Part shown: in pieces, positions 35,201 through 43,485 of the stretch
Layout: each line of letters begins with the position of its first letter
Position numbering within the stretch: position 1 is the first letter of the stretch
From: Diatrype stigma
Taxonomy: Eukaryota; Ascomycota; Sordariomycetes; Xylariales; Diatrypaceae
Length of the DNA stretch: 64,000 bases
Reading direction: 5' to 3'
Assembly (NCBI GenBank): GCA_022225965.2
Contig: JAKJXP020000149.1
Coordinates: 1 to 64,000, forward strand
Notes under the pieces: model-generated
The model's input: only the letters and a program-made list of their open reading frames with translations
The model's database searches: none
Told to the model about the DNA's origin: nothing
Translations under genes and position numbers: made by a program

Positions 35201-35720
35201 GTATTCCTTTTTCGAAATTCTTACTCCTTTAGATATAAGGAATTCTGCTAAGGGCTTTAAGAATAGGTAACCCATTTTGTTATGCCATGTAATAAGCTTA
35301 TTAGATATAGGCTAATCAGTGAAATTCAGTATATTCTTTGGCTTATTTTGGTTAGTAACCACCTTAAACGGTATATAATATAACCCGTTTTTGTAATATC
35401 CTTTTATAATAAGGTCCTTATCCTTATTATACAGCTTAATGCTATTAGTGGCATTTATAATTGTATAACAGTTCTTGAGTTTATTTATGAATAAAAGGTT
35501 AATTCCTAGCTCTGGAATATAATTAACCCCTTTTATCGTATATACTTTTTTAAAGGTAATACATTGTATTATTAAATTACCAGCTTCTTTTATAATAAGG
35601 GAACGTACGTTGCCCCATTTTACGATTTTGTGAATTTGCTTTATATTAACTAATAGATTTCTATTAGCTACAGTAGTGAGAGTGGCCCCGCTGTCCGCAA
35701 CTAGCTTTATTATACCCCTA
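32265..35720 (-). pseudogene. Copia pol remnant (protease, integrase, RT, RNase H)
   Basis: In minus-strand order: protease with an intact D-S-G (about 35687-35695); integrase zinc region W-H-N-K-M-G ... C-N-I-C (35290-35160); integrase core with D in V-Y-N-D-L-K-D-P, then N-N-G-T-E-Y where D-N-G is expected, and K where the catalytic Glu of '.aERlN' is expected (codon at 34791-34793); RT box Y-V-N-D (33237-33248) instead of Y-V-D-D; and RNase H from D-S-D-W (32721-32735) through S-S-C-K-A-E-Y-M-A-L to Q-L-A-D-F-L-T-K-P. All three altered catalytic codons fit single G-to-A changes. Several TAA/TAG stops interrupt the frame. Confidence 0.8.
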
Positions 35721-35739
35721 TCCTTAAATTTCGTAGAAT

Positions 35740-36807
35740 TTAGATAATTTCAAAATCGTCTGTATCCATCCTTCCGGGCGTAGGAGGAAAAAGGGGTTCG
35801 GAAAGATCTAATTCAAATAAATCCTCGTTTTTTCCTTTATTGGATTCTTCCGATGTAGGGCCCAAAATAAGGGTGTCCTCCTCGGAATCGATCAGGGCAC
35901 CTAGAAGGTCCTCCTGTTTCTTTTCCCGTTCTTCCTTCCTTAAGCTACTGGAGCTGGTGGATTCTGAGGAATTATTTTCCTCTTGTTTCTTTTTATCCCT
36001 TTTGGGGCCGGACTGTTTCTTATTTACCCTATCCTTTTTTTTCCAGCTCTTTGGAGCCTTGTTGGGGTGAAGGAAATAATAGTTCTTTTCCTGGTGCCCC
36101 TGGATTTTGCAATGGTTGCAGTATATCTGTTTTTTCTGTTTCCAGGGCTTTTTGCTTTTTACGTAAAGGATTTTCTCCTTTTTATCCATTCCTTTGGATT
36201 TATTTATTAAGAAGGAAAACAGGGTATTTTTGGAAATTGCTGAAGAATCCTGACGTAAAGATTGGGTAATATTTTGAACGAAGGCTTTATATTTTTCGGG
36301 TAAATTATTTAATACCCAAGTAATTGTAACCTGATTTGGAAGGTTTATTTTATTCAGCTTAAGCTCGTTCGTTATAGACCTTATTTTATTAAGGTAGGCT
36401 TCGAGGGTATTAAAATCTTCTATAGAGGAATTAAAGAATTCCTTTAGTAGTAGAAATTCTGTTGTAAATCCTTTTGGCCGGTAGTGATTTTCTAGGGCCT
36501 CCTAAGCTTTTTTACAGCTTAGTATGGATTTGATATGAATTAAGGGACCTTTTTTGTAAAGGAGTTATATAGTGGCCAGGGCTTTATTATTATCTTCTTG
36601 GGTTAACGTTTTGAAAGAAGTAGGGATTTCCTGATTTTCCTGGCTTTCCTGGTTTTTTACAGCTGTTATGGCTGTTTCCTTTATTTCCAAAATAAGGGCA
36701 TGGTCCAGATTTTTCTTTATAAGGGTAGCCTTTGCTTTGATGGCCCATATTTCATAATTCTTTATGCCCTTAAGCAGCGTAATGCGGCTTTAAAGGTTAA
36801 TTCCCAT
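35740..36807 (-). pseudogene. Copia gag remnant
   Basis: The minus-strand frame starts at the ATG at 36807 and can be followed to 35740 with only a few stops (the first after four codons). The central part has the helical UBN2/gag composition (Y-L-N-K-I-R-S-I-T-N-E-L and similar). At about 36085-36120 it has C-N-H-C-x4-G-H-x4-Y, a CCHC zinc knuckle whose last Cys has become Tyr (TGT/TGC to TAT/TAC, a G-to-A change). A Lys/Ser/Glu-rich tail follows. The last 149 codons are uninterrupted. Confidence 0.7.
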
Positions 36808-37454
36808 TGTTATAGGTAATTGTATGAAAGGGGATAACGGTAAAATTAATCCCTTTTAGAATCTGGAAGCTTAAATTCTTTTGATTCGAATGATATAAGT
36901 TGCGTATTTTTCTGACGGTTAAATAAGGAATAACCGTAAAATGAATATCGGTAATAATTAAAGATGGTACAGCAATATAGGATACTGCTTAATGAATAAT
37001 TTCTATTTCTATAGGTAATAAAGATAGAAAAATTCTGTTTTAGAATATGAAACTTGATTAATCAAGCTGTCGAATGGTCCAAGTTTCGTCCAGATCGGGT
37101 AAGGTTTGGTGAAGATACGGACGAATAATGGGATAAAGAGATCTGATATATTTGTAATAGAAATATCTGGATAATAATTATTCTATGATTTAACGGAAAG
37201 AGTAAGTATGATAAATCGGTCTTAGAATTTGATTATCCTAATCGAAAGGATTTTAATGGTGTAGAAATTTCCCGATTCGGATAGATATTAGTCGAGATAT
37301 AAGTAAATGGATTAAAGATAACCTTAGTTGTATTATATCTGCTGTTTCCTTTAGGGTAATCTTTTTTAGGAGAGGTATATTGGCTTCTGTAAGCCGTATA
37401 AAGGTCCTGTAGGTATATATTGCCTATTTGGGCGTTATTCCGGGCCTTATAACC

Positions 37455-37852
37455 TATAAAATTATACGGTATATGGTTATACTGTATTAAATAATACGGA
37501 TATAGCAGTGGAATAAATAGGCACTAAATAAGGTTAAGCAGACGTATATAAAGGTAGTTATTCAAGTATGAAGTAGTATTCGTGTATGTGTATAAGTGTG
37601 TATGTGTGTGTGTAAGGTTCCGACTTCCTGTATATCAGCTAGGTGGCTGTTACCCCTATTTATATACAGAGTATTTCCTAATGCGGTAATTGTTCCTATC
37701 CTTTCAATTATAATGGAAGTCCTTATTTCCTTTATTCCATATAGTAATTGCTTCCGGCAGTATACCGTTCCTAGCAGTAATTCTGCTATATAAGTGCAAT
37801 TCCTTTGTAGTTGCTTTGTTATACTGTCTTGCTACATTCAGCAAATCCTACA
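37455..37852 (-). repeat. Copia LTR, right copy (5' LTR)
   Basis: Direct-repeat partner of 31421-31818, followed by the second GATAT. It carries the promoter end of the minus-strand element. Confidence 0.9.
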
Positions 37853-38278
37853 GATATATATTACGTAATTAAGTTATAAGGTAATATCTTATTTTTTATA
37901 AATTATTCTTATAATATTTAATATTTATTTTAAGATTTATTAAATATAAATTTATTAAAAAGACATTTTAAAGATTTTTAAATTGATTTATATAATAATA
38001 TTTATTTTTTATATAATAAAAAAGAAATTATTCTTATAAGACATATATTACGTAAGTAATTTTATAAATATAATATGTTATATTTAAAGTATAAAATTTC
38101 ATATTTCGTAAACCGATATAATATATACCTAATACGGCTTAGTTAAATATTCGGTTTTATTATTTTTAATATTAGTTTATAATTCTTATTATAAATCTTG
38201 AATTTATTTAATTATATCTTTTAAATAAAGCTTATAATGTTATAATAAATATCTAGTATTTTCGGCGATTTGTATGGG

Positions 38279-38325
38279 AAATCGTGGCTTGCCGGGGGGT
38301 CGGCCCATGAAGGGGTGATTGATCT
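38279..38325 (-). repeat. Right 47-bp terminal inverted repeat
   Basis: Exact reverse complement of 31048-31094, followed by the TA target copy and then directly by codons of gene A exon 3. Confidence 0.9.
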
Positions 38326-38825
38326 TACGCGGCGGATTACGAAGCGTTGACACCGGAGGAACGCGCAGATATGGAGGCCGATCTAAAGGAGCGGATAAAG
38401 GGGCTGTATACAGCTCAGGCGCGACTCGGAGACGGCGAAATGACCAGGAAGAGGAGGAGGAGGAGTGATATAGTCCTATACGTGGTATGGGAAAGCCAAG
38501 TATTGTAATACAACATATTCTTTCTTACTTTCTTTTGATGGTTTCGATACACGTATGTACCAAATAATGACCACATGCATAATCTTTGCTCATATTTAAC
38601 GTTTTGAAGTCCTGGAGAGTCTGATGATATTCTAAACCCGATTATGACGGTCATCTGGGCACCTTGGAACCAGCGAATGTGTCTTTCTATTCTATTACAG
38701 AGCGGCATGACGCCTCTTCATGTTCTCATCGAAATAGTATTGTCTAGCATAAAATCCTTGTCTAAATCCATACATTTCTGTCAACAAATACATAACCAAA
38801 CCACGCGCACCACAACACTCTCAAA

Positions 38826-39408
38826 ATGGCCACTGACAGAAATGCTTTGCTCCGGGCGATCATCCGGGCAGGCTCGATTGACGGTACCAATTTCAATGAT
38901 TGCAAAATCCAATGGAACCCAGTGATGGAAGAGCTTGCAGATGCAGACTGCTATTACAAGACGGTCGATGTATAGTAAGTGGTATCTAACATGAGTGGAT
39001 GGTTTTTATATTGTGTACTTACAAGTTGATGCAGGGCTTACAGGCTACACGCAATCAACCCCAGTCTTATAAACACCCAAGTGCAACCGTATTACTCAGT
39101 GGAGTGTTATTCCTCCGGGCTCGATTACACCACATCCTGTCTGTATTCTACCTGGGTGGGATTACGAGGCTACTGTAGAGAACGATCAGCAGGGTGAAAT
39201 TGAAGAAGGAAGCTCCCAGGAAGTTGGCGAAGTCCAGGACTCAAAAGGGCGAGTTACAAGAGCTTTGAGATGGATTGACCGGTTGGAAGGGGAAATGGCA
39301 TGGGTAAATGCCCTTATAAAGACCCAACTCCGGCCACTACAACAACACGTGCATTCCGGCTTGATTTCTCCGAAGTTACTACTGGTTCTTTATTTCGGAG
39401 TTAGGTAA
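38826..39408 (+). pseudogene. Paralogue of gene A, apparently frameshifted
   Basis: An ATG at 38826 opens a 149-base exon, exactly the length of gene A exon 1. It encodes M-A-T-D-R-N-A-L-L-R-A-I-I-R-A-G, against gene A M-A-I-D-R-Q-E-V-L-N-A-I-I-R-A-N. The donor GTAAGT at 38975 is at the same position and phase. After a GATGCAG acceptor near 39035 the next block aligns with gene A exon 2 but is one base longer (65 against 64 before the shared CAG), and every candidate acceptor gives an early stop. From 39100 a clean frame (W-S-V-I-P-P-G-S onward, acidic then helical) runs to a TAA at 39408. So the gene looks damaged, though an unusual splice could still rescue it. Function unknown. Confidence 0.5.
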
Positions 39409-39785
39409 CAAAGTACACCTATGGGTGTGTTGAATCGAGACAAGTGAGCGGAACCGGAGGTGGAGCTTGGCAGTCGTTTTCTACATATAGGTCAATATCG
39501 AGGCGGTGACATCGATGATGACGAGCTAAAATGATACCATGGGGGTGTTCGAAGTAATCCACATTGAGCGACTGTGTAAATACTTGAATCAAGCATCACA
39601 AAAATGCATAGCCCGTTTCACAGAGCCGCTACGAGTGACAGGCCAATCCACACGATGCGGAGCCGGAGTGGCATGAGGACAAAAAGGGGGCGGGTCATTA
39701 GGCAGATTCGATTGAATGAGAAGCAGCGATTCGTTAAACATTACATTTTGCATATTTAGATGCTGCTATTTATCACCCCAGTAGC
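39409..39785. other. Spacer between paralogue and GH32 gene
   Basis: No gene visible. It is probably the 3' untranslated region of the minus-strand GH32 gene plus that of the paralogue. Confidence 0.4.
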
Positions 39786-41712
39786 CTATCGACTGCGATC
39801 AGGCCAAGCGTCGTATAAGCCTTCATAGACCGTCATATTTGAGAAGGTCACCTCGCCCTCACCCTCGTGGAAGAAGCGAATCTCCTTGGAAGCCGCGTAC
39901 CAAGACCTGTGAAGTTAGTATATGCTTATACCTATACAAGGAATATTCGGGAATAGCTTACCGAGCCCATGTGCTGAGAGCGAACCTCCCGTTGGCGTGG
40001 ACCTCGACGATAGAGTTGTCGACAACAATGGTCAGCTCGAGTGTCTCGATCTGCTCCTCACCGTCGCGCAGTAGGTCGAAGAGGCGGAGTCGGCCCGCCT
40101 CGTTGCGGCTGTCGATGCCGTCGGTAGTCCGGGCCGCGGCGCTCGTGTTCGTGCGGTCGATGATGACAGACTCGTTGGAGAACTGGTAGTAGATCGTAGT
40201 GCTCTCGTGTTCGGACGATAGGATTTGAAAGCCGGCCCGTAGGTCGCTGCTGCGGCATGCCTTCGGGAACGAAAGCGACGCCGTGATGACGTGGAACTTG
40301 CTCTCAGGGACGCGTTGGAAAGGCACTGTGCCCGATGTGTCGAGCGTGCGGTCCGGCTCGGTGAACGAGTCACCTGTTTTCAGGGCAGCGAGTGCCTCCC
40401 GCGCAATCACCTGCCGCAGGGTTGTGAGCTCGGCGACCCCGTTGTGCCGACTTTCCACGCGCCAGGAAGCGGTTTCGGCAACAAGCTCGTTGTCTACGAC
40501 GCCGTGTATACTGCCAACACTTAGCTCCCGGGGAAGTAGGAGAGCGCCGGTCCAGTTTTGCTGGTTCGTCGGGAAGTTATGCGTGCCGTAAAAGTCACCC
40601 GTAAGCCACACATACGAGATGAAGCGGTCTGGGGCGCCACTCTTCTGCGCGGCCTGAGAGGAAGCGGGCAACTCCTTCCCAGCAGCCGCATAAGCTGACT
40701 GACCCCAATCGATGTAGCCCACCATCGTAGGCGCGAACTTCGGCTTGCCGTCCTTCTCAAGTGAGACCGTGCCGGACGCCCACAGCATCTCACGGAAGTC
40801 GGAGACCTCGGGCACGATGGGTTCCAGCGACCATTCGGCGCCCAGCGTGACGAACACCTCGCCGTCGCCGTTGTAGCCCTGCTCGTCAAGGCCGAACACG
40901 TTGCCGACCTCGAAGTTGAAGCCCCAGCGGCCAGCCCAGGTTCCGTCGCCGCCCCAGGTCGAGTTGGCCGGCTCGCGCCACCACTGCCCCAGCTCCTCCC
41001 AGTACTGGAAGTCCGGGTCGTGCTGCCGGTAGAGGAACTGGCTGGGCCCCTCGCCGTGCACGCCGCCCGAGATGACGACGTACCAGGTGCCCGGGGCGCT
41101 GCCGAGGAGGCCGTCGAGCCGGCCGTTCTGGAACACGTACGGGTCGCGGAACCCCGTCACGTTGACTGCGAAGGGCGGCGCCGGGATGACGGGCCCCTGC
41201 GCCAGCTTGGTGAAGTTGCGGCCCCCGTCGCCCGACACGGCCAGCGACTGCGTCTCGCTGCCGCGCGTGTACGCGACGGTCCACTGGATCGGCAGGTACG
41301 AGACCGACGTGTACAGCAGCGTGGGCCGGCCCCCGACGCCGCTCGGGATCACGGCGCCGTCGAACACGGCGATGGGGTCGTTGGCGCCGCCGGCGACGAT
41401 GAACGGCGCCCCGTCCGGGTTCACGTCCCGGTACGTGACGAGGTCGTCGGTCGTCGCGCCCGCCGCGCCCTCCCCGTGCAGGAACCCGACGTGGAAGAGG
41501 CCCGTCGCCGGGTCCGTGTAGTGCATGCAGGGGTCCCCGATCTTCTCCGACGGCGGGAGCACGTGCGCCCGCGGCCGCCACGTCTCGAACAGGCTGGAGT
41601 TAGCGAGGGTCGATAGGTTCGGCGGCGCGGCGTTGTAGTCGATGGCGACGGTCGCCGCCTGTCGGGCTGCGAGGGACCCGGCGGCCGCCGCTGCCGAAGA
41701 AGGGAGCTTCAT
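39786..41712 (-). CDS. Secreted GH32 enzyme, fungal fructosyltransferase/beta-fructofuranosidase type
   Basis: Two exons, 41712-39962 and 39906-39786, give 623 residues. The 55-bp intron has GTAAGC, an ATACTAAC branch and a CACAG end and restores the frame as A-R-S-W-Y-A-A-S-K. The N-terminus (M-K-L-P-S-S-A-A-A-A-A-G-S-L-A-A-R-Q) looks like a short signal peptide. GH32 landmarks are I-G-D-P-C with nucleophile D60, G-F-R-D-P with D190, and T-L-G-A-E-W-S with the likely acid/base E293. GDPC in place of the W-M-N-D-P of classic invertases, and the D60/D190/E293 spacing, resemble the Aspergillus sucrose fructosyltransferases; the product profile (hydrolysis or fructan synthesis) cannot be told. 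Several N-glycosylation sites are present. It would act outside the cell on sucrose or fructans. The start could be later or include an unseen exon. Confidence 0.88.
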
Positions 41713-43004
41713 GGTGGTGAGCTTCTGTAGCTTGGTTGAAAGAAGCTTCTATAGCTAGGTAGCCAACGACACGCTATAGCGAGGTGAAGTGAAGTGAAGT
41801 GGACATACACCGGTGAGCAGCAAAGCAGCCTCCTTCCCGGACACGCCCAGCGGGCGCCCCGGGTCTTTATACATCGCGTCTAGTGGCTGGCCGGTGTTCT
41901 TCTCCATCACGGGAACATGCGGTTTTTTTCACCCTCGCCGCACTAGAACTTGGGCTGGCGCGAAATTCCACTCCGTACGTAGTAGTTGTTGGTTATGAGG
42001 AGACCGATGCCCCCTAGCTGAACCCCACAGAATCTCGAGATTTTGGAGAAAATACGGGGACCATCTGCGGGGGAGTAGGGGAGACCCCATTTCCACTCAC
42101 GCAATAGGGAACAAGAGTCGGGGGCGTTGCGGAGCAGAACGGCGGGAAAAGCGCCAATGGCCGTATTCTCGGTGATTTGGGGGTTGGCGGCGTCATGGGC
42201 ATCGCGCCCTAGAACCGCTCAAGAACCACGTGAGAGCCTTGGCGACTAGACTGGTGTTGGCTAACTAGGTACTTCTCCCCGCATACTGGGGATTGGGGAT
42301 TCCTGCGATTCATATACCCACGCCGTTTTCTTTTAGCTCTTTCTGATTGTAAGGTTCGATTCATATTTGGTCACACCGACAACGCACTAGGTATAGGAAT
42401 ATCAGAGCAGCAGGGAGGACGAAGATGTTTGGACTTGGAACTTTCAGTGGGAGATTTTACCCTTTAACAAATATTACCTATAGCCAAGTGCTTAGTTAGT
42501 GATCCAGGTCGGCAAGATCCCAGTCATGTTAACTATCGGAGTAACTGATCAGTCCAAGGGCAGAGAAACCATGAACCCTGTTCTCGGTTTACGGTAATGG
42601 GTCCAGTGACGAAACCTCGTTTGAGACCCCATGAAAACTAACAGATGCTCGAAAATCTTGACATAAGTTTCCCCGAAGCAATTCACTCTGATCTATTACC
42701 GCTTAATAGCCTAGAGACATTTCACCACTCGTAAACGGATCAACTCAGTTGTAGAGCACTCCGAGTTATCGAACTCATGACCCTCACGGTCATCAGCGAA
42801 AGCTCTACTGATTTGATAGAATAGAACCTGATGTTACGGTACTCTTTCTCACCGGAGAAATGCCGAGGCCCTTACCGGACTGCCCGAGTACGTCAGGTGT
42901 AGCGGAGGTCGAGATATTTGCTGTCGAATCCGAATCCTCCGGGCCTTCCTGTTGTCCTTGTTACGGTCCGGCGTGGAATGGGAAGTGCGTTGGGTAGCAC
43001 TGGC
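41713..43004. other. Promoter side of the GH32 gene and non-coding interval
   Basis: A GAAGT tandem repeat lies at 41785-41800 in the GH32 leader. Beyond 42000 I see no gene. A tRNA-like patch at about 42745-42830 was examined and rejected. Confidence 0.4.
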
Positions 43005-43485
43005 AGCAGCAGAACTAAGTGGACGGGGGCGAAGCCTCGGGACCAGCGGTGCCGGGGAAAACGCGAACTCCAGGGCCGACTACACCACGGGGGCCGGGTC
43101 CCGTGACGAACAAAAAGTGGACGGCGAGGCAGTCGACGAAGCCGCGGCGGCGGATGAGAGCCAGCTGGTCGGCAACGCCCTGTGGCTCCTCGGCTACCAG
43201 GTTCGGCCCCGGGTGACGGTCCCCGCCCCCGTCCTATCTCACGTAGATGCCCCGGAGCTCGTAGCACAGCATCTGTGACGACGACCCCGCGACCGCCCTA
43301 TGGCTGTCCAGCACGCCCGGACAGGTGGCGTGGCAGACCTTGGGGCGCGCGACGACCGGCACCTGGGGTCGGTCGTACAGGCTCTGCTGTATTTGCCGTG
43401 CCTATATCGCGCCAACGCCGGTGTCGGCGGGAACCCAGGGGAGCTGCTCGGCTTGTAGCTGCTGGCGGTAATGGGAAACGGGCAT
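43005..43485 (-). pseudogene. Decayed GC-rich coding fragment, family unknown
   Basis: On the minus strand one frame reads Y-R-Q-Q-L-Q-A-E-Q-L-P-W-V-P-A-D, a TAG, Q-S-L-Y-D-R-P-Q-V-P-V-V-A-R-P-K, then C-Y-E-L-R-G-I-Y-V-R, a second TAG, and finally L-A-L-I-R-R-R-G-F-V-D-C-L-A-V-H-F. The strong protein-like texture with two in-frame stops and no start or end suggests an old gene fragment. Overlapping open frames on both strands here come from the high GC content. I do not recognise the protein. Confidence 0.35.

Larger units (their letters stand above)
31421..37852 (-). mobile_element. Ty1/copia LTR retrotransposon, inactivated by RIP
   Basis: Two 398-bp LTRs (31421-31818 and 37455-37852) are flanked by a 5-bp target duplication GATAT (31416-31420 and 37853-37857). 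The minus strand carries gag with a CCHC-type knuckle, then protease, integrase, reverse transcriptase and RNase H in that order, which defines Ty1/copia. A polypurine tract lies directly upstream of the 3' LTR. The LTRs begin TGTAGG in minus orientation and end CTTATA, where the canonical CA is TA. The LTRs differ from each other almost only by transitions. Many Gln or Trp codons have become stops and key catalytic codons are G-to-A changed, so the element is dead but much younger-looking than the gypsy island. Confidence 0.9.
31048..38325. mobile_element. TIR DNA transposon (about 843 bp without its insert), Tc1/mariner-pogo-like
   Basis: Perfect 47-bp terminal inverted repeats (31048-31094 and 38279-38325) begin AGATCAATCACCCCTTCATG and include a GGCCGACCCCCCGG core. 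Both ends are flanked by TA (31046-31047 and 38326-38327), the target duplication of Tc1/mariner/pogo elements; Fot1/pogo-type ends in fungi look similar, so that family is my inference. Subtracting the copia element and its duplicated GATAT leaves 843 bp of AT-rich, RIP-changed interior with no transposase. It is therefore a non-autonomous or internally deleted copy. It inserted into exon 3 of gene A and later received the copia element. Confidence 0.8.
30435..38508 (+). pseudogene. Unknown-family gene A, split in exon 3 by nested transposons
   Basis: Exon 1 is 30435-30583 and exon 2 is 30642-30975. Exon 3 starts at 31037 and is cut after 31047. Its remainder is 38328-38508. Intron 1 (58 bp, GTGAGT..ACACAG, phase 2) and intron 2 (61 bp, GTGTGT, branch TTACTAATC, acceptor TGCAG, phase 0) are canonical. 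If the insert 31048-38325 and one TA copy are left out, the frame runs on through W-R-D-Y-A-A-D-Y-E-A-L to a TAA at 38508, 224 residues in all. As it stands, translation stops at a TAA formed by the TA and the first base of the transposon, after 164 codons. The N-terminal about 95 residues are shared with the paralogue at 38826. The middle is acidic (D-S-D-G-E repeats). The C-terminus is basic (M-T-R-K-R-R-R-R-S, possible nuclear signal). Family and function are unknown. Confidence 0.7.

Noticed and set aside
40886..41581. 231-codon minus-strand and 198-codon plus-strand frames over the GH32 gene
   Set aside because: GC-rich shadows of the GH32 exon; Arg/Pro/Ala-rich with no domain.
42745..42830. 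tRNA-like sequence (CTCAGTTGTAGAGC and, on the other strand, GTAGAGC with GAGTTCGAT)
   Set aside because: D-arm-like words occur on both strands, but neither gives a complete cloverleaf: the T-arm lacks the invariant G53-C61 pair and the anticodon stem does not form. At best it is a decayed tRNA-derived sequence.
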